This document shows, piece by piece, positions 30,633 to 40,493 of a stretch of DNA of 64,000 nucleotides. The stretch covers positions 93,324-157,323 of the forward strand of contig FREY01000001.1 of NCBI GenBank assembly GCA_900143635.1, given 5' to 3'. Each line of letters begins with the position of its first letter. Position 1 is the stretch's first letter. The stretch is from Rhodobacteraceae bacterium Alg231-04 (GTDB lineage Bacteria > Pseudomonadota > Alphaproteobacteria > Rhodobacterales > Rhodobacteraceae). The notes beneath the pieces were generated by a model. The model did not search any database and was not told the origin of the DNA. It saw nothing but the letters and a program-made list of their open reading frames with translations. Made by a program: the position numbers and the translations under genes.

Positions 30633-32235
30633 ACATCCGGAACACGCCAAAGCGCGTATCCTCGATGGGCGCGTTGAGCGCGGCGCTGAGCGAAAGCGCC
30701 AGCACGTCGCGGCTTTTGCGCGGATCAATGATGCCGTCATCCCAGAGGCGCGCGGAAGCATAAAGCGGATGGCTTTGTTCTTCGAACATGTCGATGGTGG
30801 GCTGTTTGAAGTCGGCTTCTTCCTGCGGTGACCAGCTGCCGCCCTGTCGCTCGATGCCGTCACGTTTCACGGTTGCCAGCACGCCCGCCGCCTGCTCTCC
30901 GCCCATGACCGAGATCCGCGAGTTGGGCCAGGTCCACAGGAAGCGTGGTTGATAGGCGCGACCCGCCATGCCGTAATTGCCCGCGCCAAAGGAACCGCCG
31001 ACCAGCATGGTCACTTTTGGCACATTGGTCGTGGCCACTGCCGTCACCAGCTTGGCGCCGTGACGGGCGATGCCCTCGTTCTCATACTTGCGGCCCACCA
31101 TGAAGCCGGTGATGTTCTGCAGGAAAACCAGCGGGATTTTGCGCTGTGAGCAAAGCTCGACAAAATGGGCACCCTTCTGGGCCGCTTCAGAAAACAAGAC
31201 GCCATTGTTGGCGATGATGCCGATGGGGCAGCCTTTGAGGTGGGCAAAACCGGTCACCAATGTTTCGCCAAAGCGCGGCTTGAATTCATCAAAGCGCGAC
31301 CCGTCGACCAGCCGCGCGATCACCTCGCGGATGTCATAGGGGGTGCGCAGATCACCGGGCACCACGCCGAAGATCTCTTCGGGATCATAGGCCGGGTCTT
31401 CCGGGCTCTGCCAGTTCACGCTGCGTGGCCTTGAGATGTTCAGCGACAGGACCGCGCGCCGGGCCAATGCCAGGGCGTGGCTGTCATCTTCCGCCAGATA
31501 ATCGGCGACACCGGAGAGGCGTGTATGCACATCGCCGCCGCCAAGATCCTCGGCGCTGACCACCTCTCCCGTGGCGGCCTTCACCAGCGGCGGGCCGGCG
31601 AGGAAGATGGTGCCTTGTTCCTTTACGATGATGGTCACGTCGGACATGGCCGGCACATAGGCGCCGCCTGCCGTGCAGGACCCCATGACCACGGCGATCT
31701 GCGCAATCCCCTTGGCCGACATCCGCGCCTGATTATAGAAGATACGGCCAAAATGATCGCGGTCGGGGAAAACCTCGTCCTGATTGGGCAGGTTGGCGCC
31801 GCCCGAATCCACCAGATAGATGCAGGGAAGGTTGTTTTCCTCGGCGATCTCCTGCGCGCGCAGGTGTTTTTTCACCGTCATCGGATAATAGGTGCCGCCC
31901 TTCACGGTGGCGTCGTTGCAGACCACCATGACCTCCTGCCCGTGGACCCGGCCAATGCCTGCAATCACACCAGCCGCCGGGGCCACGCCATCGTACATGC
32001 CATGCGCTGCCGTGGCGCCGATTTCGAGGAAGGGCGAGCCCGGATCCAGCAGGTTTGCCACCCGGCGGCGCGGCAGCATCTTGCCGCGGCTTTCATGGCG
32101 CGCGCGGGATTTTTCACCGCCCCCCATGCGGGCGGCTTCGGCCGCTTGCGAGATCTGCGCCAGCGCGTCCAGATGCGCCGCGCGGTTCTGCTTGAAGCCT
32201 TCCGAGGAGGGTATCGCTTTGGATGTGAGTTTCAT
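30631..32235 (-). CDS. liuB: methylcrotonyl-CoA carboxylase carboxyltransferase subunit
   Basis: A 534-aa (mccB) crotonase-fold carboxyltransferase. Motifs: [72 protein letters not shown] and [19 protein letters not shown], all matching MCC beta rather than propionyl-CoA carboxylase beta. The start overlaps the stop of the acyl-CoA synthetase by 4 bases (ATGA). Confidence 0.94.
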   Translation of the reverse strand: MKLTSKAIPSSEGFKQNRAAHLDALAQISQAAEAARMGGGEKSRARHESRGKMLPRRRVANLLDPGSPFLEIGATAAHGMYDGVAPAAGVIAGIGRVHGQEVMVVCNDATVKGGTYYPMTVKKHLRAQEIAEENNLPCIYLVDSGGANLPNQDEVFPDRDHFGRIFYNQARMSAKGIAQIAVVMGSCTAGGAYVPAMSDVTIIVKEQGTIFLAGPPLVKAATGEVVSAEDLGGGDVHTRLSGVADYLAEDDSHALALARRAVLSLNISRPRSVNWQSPEDPAYDPEEIFGVVPGDLRTPYDIREVIARLVDGSRFDEFKPRFGETLVTGFAHLKGCPIGIIANNGVLFSEAAQKGAHFVELCSQRKIPLVFLQNITGFMVGRKYENEGIARHGAKLVTAVATTNVPKVTMLVGGSFGAGNYGMAGRAYQPRFLWTWPNSRISVMGGEQAAGVLATVKRDGIERQGGSWSPQEEADFKQPTIDMFEEQSHPLYASARLWDDGIIDPRKSRDVLALSLSAALNAPIEDTRFGVFRM

Positions 32236-33764
32236 CTGTCTGTTTCTCCTTCCAGCGCGGCCCGCGCCTTCAATTCCTTGCGGATCACCTTGCCGGTCAC
32301 TGTCATCGGCAGCGCCTTTAGAAAGGCGATTTCTCTTGGATAGGAATAGCTTGCAAGCCGTTCCTTGACGTAGTTCTGCAGCTCGACTTCAGTAGCCGAG
32401 GCCTCTGCCTTCAAAACCACATAGGCTTTCACAATTTCTGTCCTTAGGCTGTCCGGCTTGCCGACAACGCCGACCGTGGCCACCGCCGGGTGGGTCATCA
32501 GACAGTCTTCGATCTCAGCCGGTCCGATGCGGTAGCCACCCGAGGTAATCACATCATCCTCACGGCCAACAAAACGCAGAAAGTCGCCGTCCCAGATGCC
32601 CCGGTCACCGGTCAGCATCCAAGACCCTCGAAATTTCGCCGCGGTCTCTTCCGGCCGGTTCCAGTATTCCAGCAGCATGGAAGCCGAGCCGCGTTTCACC
32701 ACAACATCGCCCTCGCCGGCTGCGAAGGCGCCATCAGGGCCTATCACCGCCACCTCATGCCCCGGCACCGGCTTGCCGATGCACCCGCTGCGTGGCTCAA
32801 AATCAGCGGAACAGGAAGAGGCCACCATATTGCACTCGGTCTGGCCGTAGAATTCGTTGATCTTCACACCCAGATGCCGCCTGCCCCAAGCGAGCATCTC
32901 TGCGCCCAGGGGCTCTCCTCCACTGGCAACCGAGCGCAAACCGGCGAGCCCCTGCCCCGCCGCCTTGAGCATGCGCAAGGCGGTTGGCGGGAAGAACACA
33001 TTGCGGACGCCGCCGCGTTCAATGATTTCAGCACAGGCCTCGGGGGTGAATTTCGCCAGCCGCGCGGCCACAACCGGCACGCCCAGCGCAAGACCCGGCA
33101 TCGCCACATCAAACAAGCCACCGATCCAGGCCCAATCCGCCGGCGTCCACAGCATATCACCGGGTTGGCCCAAATGGTCATGGCTCAGTGATACACCCGG
33201 CAGATGGCCGGTCAGCAGTTGGTGCCCATGCAGCGCGCCCTTTGGCGTGCCCGTGGTGCCAGAGGTATAGATCAGGATCGCAGGTGTCTGCGGGCCGGTT
33301 TCGGCAAAGGGGACCACCCCGCCCGACAGGCCGGCCTGATCGACCTGCACCGCGTCAGACAGATCGTCCAACAGCGCGGCGCCCTCTTCGTCGGCAAAGA
33401 CAAACCTCAGGCCAGCATCATCGACACGGGCCGCCAGCGCATCGCGCCGGAACAGCTTGAACAGCGGAACCGAGATCACCCCCGCTTTCCAACAGGCCAG
33501 ATGCGCCGCCGCACACCAGGGTGACTGCCCCAGCAACACCCCAACCCGGTCACCGGGCGACACCCGTGTTTGCAAAAACCGGACCAGCCCATCCACCATG
33601 TCCAACAGGGCCCCATAGGTGACCCACTCGGGGACCGCGCCGGTCAGATCCAGAATTGCCAGCGCCTCTTGAGGATGCGCCAAGGCTTGCTGCGCCATAT
33701 TCAGCCGGTCGGGAAGATCCCAGCTTCCATCGGACCGCAATCCGGGCAAGGTGCGCGCTGTCAT
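32232..33764 (-). CDS. AMP-binding acyl-CoA synthetase in the leucine operon
   Basis: A 510-aa ANL-family adenylating enzyme. Motifs: [20 protein letters not shown] (P-loop), [22 protein letters not shown] and [16 protein letters not shown], with the terminal catalytic lysine in [12 protein letters not shown]. It is close in layout to acetyl-, propionyl- or acetoacetyl-CoA-type synthetases. Between liuA and liuB it could activate isovalerate, or acetoacetate formed by LiuE; the sequence does not settle this. It lies 21 bases after liuA with GGGAG upstream. Confidence 0.88.
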   Translation of the reverse strand: MTARTLPGLRSDGSWDLPDRLNMAQQALAHPQEALAILDLTGAVPEWVTYGALLDMVDGLVRFLQTRVSPGDRVGVLLGQSPWCAAAHLACWKAGVISVPLFKLFRRDALAARVDDAGLRFVFADEEGAALLDDLSDAVQVDQAGLSGGVVPFAETGPQTPAILIYTSGTTGTPKGALHGHQLLTGHLPGVSLSHDHLGQPGDMLWTPADWAWIGGLFDVAMPGLALGVPVVAARLAKFTPEACAEIIERGGVRNVFFPPTALRMLKAAGQGLAGLRSVASGGEPLGAEMLAWGRRHLGVKINEFYGQTECNMVASSCSADFEPRSGCIGKPVPGHEVAVIGPDGAFAAGEGDVVVKRGSASMLLEYWNRPEETAAKFRGSWMLTGDRGIWDGDFLRFVGREDDVITSGGYRIGPAEIEDCLMTHPAVATVGVVGKPDSLRTEIVKAYVVLKAEASATEVELQNYVKERLASYSYPREIAFLKALPMTVTGKVIRKELKARAALEGETDR

Positions 33765-33785
33765 TGCTTGTCTCCCTGCCCTAAA

Positions 33786-34946
33786 CTACATCGCGCCCAT
33801 CAGCTCGCGCCCGATCAGCATGCGACGGATTTCCGAAGTACCCGCCCCAATTTCCATCAGCTTGGCATCGCGGAAAATACGCCCAATGGGGTTATCGCTC
33901 AGATAGCCCGCACCACCAAAGGCCTGCACCGCCTGATGCGCCTGCACCATCGCCTGCTCCGAGGCATACAGGCAGCAGGCCGCTGCGTCCTGCCGCGTCA
34001 CGGTGCCCCTGTCGCAGGATTTGGCAACTTCATAGACATAGGCACGGGCGGTGTTCATTGCCGTATACATGTCGGCGATCTTGCCCTGCATCAGCTGGAA
34101 GTTTCCAATCGGCTGACCGAACTGTTTACGTTCCTTCATATAGGGCATCATTTCATCCATACAGGCTGCCATGATGCCGGTGCCGATCCCGGCCAGCACC
34201 ACCCGCTCGTAATCCAGACCGGACATCAGAACGCGCACGCCGCGCCCCTCTTCGCCAAGGATGTTTTCAAAGGGCACTTCCACATCGTCAAACACCAATT
34301 CCGCCGTGTTCGACCCCCGCATCCCCAGCTTGTCGAAATGCGCCGAGGTCGAGAAGCCCTTCATTTCCTTTTCGATCAGAAAGGCTGTGACACCCCTTGA
34401 CCCGGCCTCCGGATCGGTCTTGGCATAGACAACCAGCGTGTCCGCATCCGGGCCGTTGGTGATCCAGTATTTATTGCCATTCAGCACAAAGCGGTCGTTG
34501 CGCTTCTCAGCCCGCAGGGACATGGCCACAACATCCGATCCGGCCCCAGCCTCTGACATGGCCAGCGCCCCCACATGCTCACCGGAAATCAGCCGTGGCA
34601 GGTATTTCGCGCGCTGTTCGTCCGTTCCGTTCAGCTTGATCTGGTTCACGCAGAGATTGGAATGTGCACCGTAAGACAGGGATACCGAGGCCGAGGCCCG
34701 CGCGATTTCCTCAACCGCGATCACATGCGCCAGATAAGACATGCCCGCGCCGCCATATTCCTCAGGAACAGTGACCCCCAACAGGCCAAGATCCCCCATT
34801 TCGCGCCACAGGGCGGCCGGGAATTCGTTCTTCTGGTCGATCTCCTGCGCCATCGGACGCACACGGTCCTGGGCCCAGCGGTGCACCATATCGCGCAGCG
34901 CATTCACATCCTCGCCCAGATCAAAAGCCATCGTATGAGTGAACAT
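33786..34946 (-). CDS. liuA: isovaleryl-CoA dehydrogenase
   Basis: A 386-aa FAD-dependent acyl-CoA dehydrogenase (also called ivd). It oxidises isovaleryl-CoA to 3-methylcrotonyl-CoA and passes electrons to ETF. The catalytic base of this subgroup lies in helix G, seen here as Glu247 in [13 protein letters not shown], which distinguishes it from short- and medium-chain dehydrogenases. Also [28 protein letters not shown] and [21 protein letters not shown] chose the ATG at 34946 ([12 protein letters not shown]) because GGAGAG lies 5 bases ahead. First gene of the liu operon. Confidence 0.94.
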   Translation of the reverse strand: MFTHTMAFDLGEDVNALRDMVHRWAQDRVRPMAQEIDQKNEFPAALWREMGDLGLLGVTVPEEYGGAGMSYLAHVIAVEEIARASASVSLSYGAHSNLCVNQIKLNGTDEQRAKYLPRLISGEHVGALAMSEAGAGSDVVAMSLRAEKRNDRFVLNGNKYWITNGPDADTLVVYAKTDPEAGSRGVTAFLIEKEMKGFSTSAHFDKLGMRGSNTAELVFDDVEVPFENILGEEGRGVRVLMSGLDYERVVLAGIGTGIMAACMDEMMPYMKERKQFGQPIGNFQLMQGKIADMYTAMNTARAYVYEVAKSCDRGTVTRQDAAACCLYASEQAMVQAHQAVQAFGGAGYLSDNPIGRIFRDAKLMEIGAGTSEIRRMLIGRELMGAM

Positions 34947-34961
34947 CCAAACTCTCCGCAT

Positions 34962-34983
34962 TTATTGAACAGTTGTTCAATAA
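34962..34983. promoter_or_regulatory. perfect palindromic operator upstream of liuA
   Basis: TTATTGAACA - 2 bases - TGTTCAATAA, a perfect 10-bp inverted repeat, 16 bases upstream of the liuA start. Size and spacing suit a TetR/AcrR-type repressor dimer, and it overlaps the -10 box of the candidate promoter. No regulator gene lies beside it in this window. Confidence 0.65.
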
Positions 34984-35010
34984 ACTACGGTGACCGCAAG
35001 CCTCAATCAA
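34982..35010 (-). promoter_or_regulatory. candidate promoter of the liu operon
   Basis: Minus strand TTGATT (35010-35005), 17-base spacer, TAGTTT (34987-34982). Both boxes are imperfect (4/6 and 3/6), but spacing and position over the palindrome support them. Confidence 0.38.
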
Positions 35011-35050
35011 GCCTTTTCATTCCATCAACCCAAGACCCTGATCAAAAACG

Positions 35051-35080
35051 AAAAAAGCCGCCCCCAATAGGGAGCGGCCG
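35051..35080 (-). terminator. rho-independent terminator after the DegT-type aminotransferase gene
   Basis: On the minus strand GCCGCTCCC - TATT - GGGGGCGGC (9-bp stem with one G-T pair) followed by TTTTTTC. Confidence 0.88.
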
Positions 35081-35100
35081 AAAGGAATATCGAATCCGCA

Positions 35101-35131
35101 GGCTTCCTCTTGCCAAAAATATCCCGGGGGA
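35101..35131 (-). repeat. intergenic element, copy 4
   Basis: Minus strand CCCCCGGGATATTTTTGGC then AAGAGGAAGCC, between the aminotransferase gene and its terminator. Nearly the same as copy 3. Confidence 0.6.
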
Positions 35132-35164
35132 ACCGCCCTTGGCGGTGGGGGCAGCGCGCCCCCC

Positions 35165-36358
35165 TTACTGCGCCTGAAACACCGAACTGACCTCGCTTTT
35201 GATAATCCGAGCAATTAGCGCGCAGTCGTCTTCGGAGAATGTCAGCGGAACCCGAATATCAACCACTCCGGTCAGGATGCGGTCACTGGCTGGCAGGCTC
35301 TGCGCCGGAGCATAGCGCCAGCTGTCATAGCGCGAGGTAAAGGCCACAGGTTCCGCGCCGCCAAACCATTTCAACTCCACGCCGCGCTTGGCGCAGCGGG
35401 CGATGGCTGCGTTGATCTTCTCCGGGCTCCAGTCCAGCAGCAAAAACTGAATGGAGGACCCTACAAAGCTCTCCTCGTCCGGGCGTTCAACCACAGTCAG
35501 ACCCGGCGTGTCGCGCAGGCCCTCTTCCAGCACCCGGTAGCGCGCGTTCCAGCGCTGCACCTGCCGGTCGAGATCCCGCAGCTGCGGCCGCAGGATGGCG
35601 GCGCGTAGGTTGTCCATCCGACCCGAGATATTCGGGGTGTCGTATTTCACCCGTTCAAACACCTCCGGCCCTGGTGCTGCCAGATGACGACCATAGAGCA
35701 TATAGGAGCCGGACATGATGATGGCGCGGGCCGCGATATCCTCATCATCAGTGATCAGCAGCCCGCCTTCACCGGAATTCACATGCTTATAGGTCTGGCA
35801 GGAATAGGCGGCCACTGCGCCCCAGCGGCCTGAGGCCTTGCCCTTCCAGGCCCCCCCCATTGTATGGGCGCAATCCTCGATCACGATGATGCCCGCATCA
35901 TCACAGATCTCCATCAGCCTTTCCATGTCACACAGGTGCCCGCGCATATGGCTGAGCATGAGAACTTTGGCCTGATCCGCCTTGGCGGCCAGATCCTCCA
36001 GATCGATCACCAGCCCCTCGGTGACCCCGACAAACACCGGTTCCGCCCCGACCGAAGCGATCGAACCCGGAACCGGCGCCAGGGTGAAGGCATTGGTCAG
36101 AACCTTGTCGCCCGGTTTCACCCCGACCGCACGCAGCGCCGTTGCCAGCGCATATCCGCCCGAGGCCACGGCGAGGCAATAGGCAGCGCCCGTCTGGTCG
36201 GCAAATTCGCGTTCCAACAATGCGGTCTCGCCGGCCTCATCTGCGGCCAGATTATACCGATGAATGCGCCCGTGCTGCAGCACCGCCATTGCGGCGGCGA
36301 TGGCATCTTCTGGGATGGGTTCCTGCTGGGTGAAGTTACCCGTAAAAATCTCTGTCAT
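35165..36358 (-). CDS. DegT/DnrJ/EryC1/StrS family aminotransferase
   Basis: A 397-aa PLP-dependent aminotransferase of the family that makes amino-sugars and related metabolites. The PLP lysine is Lys191 in SCQTYKHVNSGEGG, followed by the family's GEGG; PLP-contact residues EDCAHTMGG and the glycine-rich ASGGYALATALRA are present. No sugar-nucleotide or antibiotic genes flank it, so the substrate is unknown. It is a single-gene unit with its own terminator; the 163 bases to gph contain nothing I can name. Start at MTEIFTGNFTQQEP. Confidence 0.88.
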   Translation of the reverse strand: MTEIFTGNFTQQEPIPEDAIAAAMAVLQHGRIHRYNLAADEAGETALLEREFADQTGAAYCLAVASGGYALATALRAVGVKPGDKVLTNAFTLAPVPGSIASVGAEPVFVGVTEGLVIDLEDLAAKADQAKVLMLSHMRGHLCDMERLMEICDDAGIIVIEDCAHTMGGAWKGKASGRWGAVAAYSCQTYKHVNSGEGGLLITDDEDIAARAIIMSGSYMLYGRHLAAPGPEVFERVKYDTPNISGRMDNLRAAILRPQLRDLDRQVQRWNARYRVLEEGLRDTPGLTVVERPDEESFVGSSIQFLLLDWSPEKINAAIARCAKRGVELKWFGGAEPVAFTSRYDSWRYAPAQSLPASDRILTGVVDIRVPLTFSEDDCALIARIIKSEVSSVFQAQ

Positions 36359-36521
36359 GCAGCGATTTGTGCGAAGTCCCAATCCAACGGTCAAGAGGGG
36401 TGAGGTTAATTTCAGGATCTGACACGCGCGTCACACCGCAACCAGATACCTCTTCACCGCTCAAGCTGGCCACCCAGACACTCTGCCACCAAGACACGCA
36501 GATACACAGGCCGCCGGGCCT

Positions 36522-37184
36522 TCAGCCGATCAGCTGAGCCACCATCGCGGGCAAATCGGCAAAATCATTCAACAGACCTTCGGGCGTGAGCGCCGCCATG
36601 TCCTCGCCCGAGGGTCCAAAAGTGACCAGGATCGATGGCACGCCGGCCGCAGCCGAAGTATTGCGGTCGGTGTCACTGTCACCAATAAGGATGGTTTTTG
36701 CCGGATCACCGCCTGCGCGGCGCGCCGCTTCAAACAGCGGCTCGGGATCGGGTTTGCGCACCGGCAATGTGTCGGCCCCAATCAACGAGGCAAAAGCATC
36801 GCGAACACCGAGGCTCTGCATCAGCTGTTCAGCCAGGGCTTCGGGTTTGTTGGTGCAGATACCGACGCCGTAGCCTGCGGTCTTCAACGCTTCCACCGCC
36901 TCCATCGCGCCGGGATAAAGCACGGTGTGATGGTCGATGGCATCGCGGTAGGCCTCCAGCAGCACCGGATAGAACTCATCCACCGTGGCCACATCAAATT
37001 GTTCGGCGCGCTTCAAACCATGGGTCAGCATCATCCGCCCGCCACGCAGTGCAATGCCCGCGTCCGATGGGTGGGTCAGCACATCACCCAGCCCCATCTG
37101 GCGAAAACAGTGATTGGCCGCCGCCAGCAAATCACCCGAGGTATCGGCCAATGTCCCGTCCAGATCGAAGATAACTGTCCGCAT
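36522..37184 (-). CDS. gph: phosphoglycolate phosphatase (HAD family)
   Basis: A 220-aa HAD hydrolase. Motif I FDLDGTLADTSGD, motif II GICTNKPEAL, motif III lysine in RKPDPEPLFEA and motif IV LIGDSDTDRNTSAAAG are all intact, with an alpha-helical cap between I and II (residues about 20-90) as in Gph. It removes phosphate from 2-phosphoglycolate, a by-product of DNA repair and photorespiratory chemistry; a related small sugar phosphate cannot be ruled out. It is divergent from glmU across a 128-base spacer. Confidence 0.86.
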   Translation of the reverse strand: MRTVIFDLDGTLADTSGDLLAAANHCFRQMGLGDVLTHPSDAGIALRGGRMMLTHGLKRAEQFDVATVDEFYPVLLEAYRDAIDHHTVLYPGAMEAVEALKTAGYGVGICTNKPEALAEQLMQSLGVRDAFASLIGADTLPVRKPDPEPLFEAARRAGGDPAKTILIGDSDTDRNTSAAAGVPSILVTFGPSGEDMAALTPEGLLNDFADLPAMVAQLIG

Positions 37185-37312
37185 TTTGGTCCCCTTAGGC
37201 GTGTTTTCGCCACTGCGTGTTGCAAGCCGCAATGTCATTTGATGGCGCTATCGCTTGCGCCCTGCCCCACAGCGGATAAAACGACAGCAGAAAAAAGACA
37301 AAGAGAAAACAC

Positions 37313-38668
37313 ATGAGCATTGCCCTCGTCATTCTGGCCGCCGGAAAAGGCACGCGGATGAATTCGGATCTGCCGAAAGTTCTGCACCCCATCGCGCAGG
37401 CCCCGATGCTGGCCCATGCCATGCAGGCCGGCGCGGCGCTAGAGCCTGAACGCACCATCATCGTGGCAGGCCATGGTGCCGAGGCGGTGACGCAGGCAGT
37501 GGCGGATATAGACGAGACTGCCGAGGTGGTTTTGCAGACCGAACAGCTGGGCACCGCCCATGCGGTGGATCAGGCCCGCGCCGCATTGGACGGGTTCGAG
37601 GGCGACGTGGTGGTCCTATATGGTGATACGCCTTTTCTCAGCGCTGACACACTGAACCGAATGCTGGAGGCCCGCGCCAAGGCGGATCTGGTCATTCTTG
37701 GTTTTGAGGCAGCAGACCCCGGCCGCTATGGCCGCCTGCTTATGCAGGGCGACAGTCTGGAGCGGATTGTCGAATTCAAAGATGCGACAGACGAAGAGCG
37801 CGCCATCACCTTTTGCAACTCGGGCCTGATGGCCTGCGGATCGGCAGCCCTGTTTGATCTGATTGCGCAAGTGGGCAATGCCAATGCCTCGCAAGAATAC
37901 TACCTGACGGATGTGGTTGAACTGGCCCGCACCAACGGTCTGACTGTCACCGCCGTTTCCTGTGATGAGAGTGAGACGCTGGGCGTCAACTCGCGCGCAG
38001 ATCTGGCCGCCGCTGATGCGGTGTTCCAAGCGCGCGCGCGCAACGAACTGCTGGACCTCGGCGTCACCCTGATGGCGCCGGACACCGTCTATCTCGCCTT
38101 TGACACCTACATTGGCCGCGACACGGTGATTGAACCCAATGTGGTCTTTGGCCCCGGCGTCACCATTGAAAGCGGCGCGTTGATCCGGGCGTTTTCGCAC
38201 TTGGAAGGCTGCCACGTCAGCCGCGATGCGGTGGTCGGCCCCTATGCCCGCCTGCGCCCCGGCACCGAACTGGCCGAAGGCGTGAAGGTCGGCAATTTTG
38301 TCGAGATCAAAAACGCCGAAGTGGCCGAGGGCGCCAAGGTCAACCACCTCAGCTACATCGGGGATGCCTCGGTTGGTAAAGAAACAAACATTGGCGCGGG
38401 CACCATCACCTGCAACTATGACGGGGTGATGAAACACCGCACCGAGATTGGCGCGCGGGCCTTTATCGGCTCTAACACCATGCTGGTGGCACCGGTGAAA
38501 ATCGGCCGCGAGGCGATGACAGCCACCGGCGCGGTGGTCACCAAGAATGTTGAGGCCGGCGCGCTGGCGATTGCGCGTACGCCGCAACAGAACAAACCGG
38601 ACCGGGCGTATAAGCTGTTTGATCTGCTGCGCGCCAAGAAAGCCAAACGCGACAAGGGAGACAGCTAA
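37313..38668 (+). CDS. glmU: bifunctional UDP-GlcNAc pyrophosphorylase / GlcN-1-P acetyltransferase
   Basis: A 451-aa two-domain enzyme making UDP-GlcNAc for peptidoglycan and LPS. N-terminal uridyltransferase with LAAGKGTRMNSDLPKVLHPI; C-terminal left-handed beta-helix with hexapeptide repeats (NFVEIKNAEVAEGAKVNHLS, YIGDASVGKETNIGAGTITC) and the acetyl-CoA site. It sits one base before glmS, so hexosamine synthesis is on one mRNA. Confidence 0.97.
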   Translation: MSIALVILAAGKGTRMNSDLPKVLHPIAQAPMLAHAMQAGAALEPERTIIVAGHGAEAVTQAVADIDETAEVVLQTEQLGTAHAVDQARAALDGFEGDVVVLYGDTPFLSADTLNRMLEARAKADLVILGFEAADPGRYGRLLMQGDSLERIVEFKDATDEERAITFCNSGLMACGSAALFDLIAQVGNANASQEYYLTDVVELARTNGLTVTAVSCDESETLGVNSRADLAAADAVFQARARNELLDLGVTLMAPDTVYLAFDTYIGRDTVIEPNVVFGPGVTIESGALIRAFSHLEGCHVSRDAVVGPYARLRPGTELAEGVKVGNFVEIKNAEVAEGAKVNHLSYIGDASVGKETNIGAGTITCNYDGVMKHRTEIGARAFIGSNTMLVAPVKIGREAMTATGAVVTKNVEAGALAIARTPQQNKPDRAYKLFDLLRAKKAKRDKGDS

Positions 38669-38669
38669 T

Positions 38670-40493
38670 ATGTGCGGGATCGTAGGTGTTCTGGGCAATC
38701 ACGAAGCGGCCCCCATTCTGGTAGAGGCCCTGAAGCGGCTGGAATATCGTGGCTATGACAGTGCCGGCATCGCCACGGTGCATGATGGCGCTTTGAACCG
38801 CCGCCGTGCGCTGGGAAAGCTGGTGAACCTGTCCGATCTGCTGGTCCATGACCCGCTGCGCGGCAAATCCGGCATTGGCCACACCCGCTGGGCCACTCAC
38901 GGCGAACCCTCGATCACCAATGCCCACCCGCACCGCGCCGGCCCCATTGCTGTGGTCCACAATGGCATCATTGAAAACTACAAAGAGCTGCGCGAAGAGC
39001 TGGCGGGCTGCGGCATCGGTTTTCAGACCGACACCGACACCGAAACCGTCGCCCTGATGACCCAGCGTTACCTGAACGACGGGTTTTCCCCGGTAGAGGC
39101 CGCCAACAAGACCATCGACCGGCTGGACGGCGCCTTTGCGCTGGCTTTCCTGTTTGAAGGCGAAGAAGACCTGATTGTTGCCGCCCGCAAGGGCTCTCCG
39201 CTGGCTATTGGCCACGGGGACGGTGAGATGTTTGTCGGCTCGGACGCCATAGCGCTGGCGCCGCTCACCGACCGGATCACCTATCTGGACGAAGGCGACC
39301 GCGCCGTTTTGACCCGCACATCGCTGGAAACCCGCGACGCGCGCGGCGAACTGGCGAACCGCCCTATCAAAACCGTGCAGGTTGACGCCGCCCGCGTCGA
39401 CAAGGGCGGCCACAAGCACTTCATGGCCAAGGAAGTTGCCGAACAACCCGTGGTCATCGCCGAAGCCATCCGCCACTACCTGCCTCTGGGCGGCGACGAG
39501 GTTGTGCTGCCGGGCGACGGCATTGATTTCACCAAGATAGACCGGCTGACCATGGTGGCCTGCGGCACCGCCTTTTATGCCTGCCTGACCGCCAAATACT
39601 GGTTCGAGCAGATCGCGCAGCTGCCCGTCGAGGTCGATATCGCCTCGGAATTCCGCTACCGCGAGCCGCCCATTCCGGGCCGCACCGCCGCTTTGTTCGT
39701 CTCTCAGTCTGGCGAAACCGCCGACACGCTGGCGGCGCTGCGCTACTGCGAAGGCAAGGCCGACAAGATCCTGTCGGTGGTCAACGTGCCCGAAAGCAGC
39801 ATCGCGCGCGAAAGCGATCTGGCGCTGCCGATCCATGCCGGTGTCGAGATCGGCGTTGCCTCGACCAAGGCCTTTACCTGCCAGCTGAGTGTTTTGTTGA
39901 TGCTGGCGCTGAAGGCGGCTCAGGACCGGGGCACCATCAGCGCCGAACACCTGGAGGCGCATATCGCCGCCCTGCGCGGACTGCCCAGTGTTCTGTCCGC
40001 AGCACTGGAGCAAAATGACGCCATCCGCCAAACCGCTCAAAAACTGAGCGAAGCCCGCGATGTGCTGTTTCTGGGCCGTGGCCTGATGTATCCGCTGGCC
40101 CTGGAAGGCGCGCTGAAACTGAAGGAAATCAGCTATATCCACGCCGAGGCCTATGCCTCGGGCGAGTTGAAACACGGGCCGATCGCGCTGATCGACAAAC
40201 ACATGCCGGTGGTGGTGCTGGCGCCGCGGGATGGGTTGTTCGAAAAATCCGTCTCCAACATGCAGGAGGTTATGGCGCGCAAAGGTAAAGTGGCGTTGAT
40301 CTCTGACGAACAGGGGATTACGGAAGGCGGCGACGGCACATGGTCGACGATCCGTATGCCCGAGGTTCATCCGAACCTGACCCCTATCCTTTATGCAATC
40401 CCGGCCCAGCTTCTGGCCTATCACACGGCCGTCGCCAAAGGCACCGATGTGGACCAGCCGCGCAATCTGGCAAAATCGGTGACAGTAGAATGA
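38670..40493 (+). CDS. glmS: glutamine--fructose-6-phosphate aminotransferase
   Basis: A 607-aa enzyme forming glucosamine-6-phosphate. N-terminal glutaminase begins MCGIVGVLGN with nucleophile Cys1 (after Met removal); two SIS domains follow (VACGTAFYACLTAKYWFEQ, VSQSGETADTLAALRY, LFLGRGLMYPLALEGALKLK) and the C-terminus ends DQPRNLAKSVTVE. The start is ATG 38670. No glmS-ribozyme-like leader is possible, as glmU abuts it. Confidence 0.97.
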   Translation: MCGIVGVLGNHEAAPILVEALKRLEYRGYDSAGIATVHDGALNRRRALGKLVNLSDLLVHDPLRGKSGIGHTRWATHGEPSITNAHPHRAGPIAVVHNGIIENYKELREELAGCGIGFQTDTDTETVALMTQRYLNDGFSPVEAANKTIDRLDGAFALAFLFEGEEDLIVAARKGSPLAIGHGDGEMFVGSDAIALAPLTDRITYLDEGDRAVLTRTSLETRDARGELANRPIKTVQVDAARVDKGGHKHFMAKEVAEQPVVIAEAIRHYLPLGGDEVVLPGDGIDFTKIDRLTMVACGTAFYACLTAKYWFEQIAQLPVEVDIASEFRYREPPIPGRTAALFVSQSGETADTLAALRYCEGKADKILSVVNVPESSIARESDLALPIHAGVEIGVASTKAFTCQLSVLLMLALKAAQDRGTISAEHLEAHIAALRGLPSVLSAALEQNDAIRQTAQKLSEARDVLFLGRGLMYPLALEGALKLKEISYIHAEAYASGELKHGPIALIDKHMPVVVLAPRDGLFEKSVSNMQEVMARKGKVALISDEQGITEGGDGTWSTIRMPEVHPNLTPILYAIPAQLLAYHTAVAKGTDVDQPRNLAKSVTVE

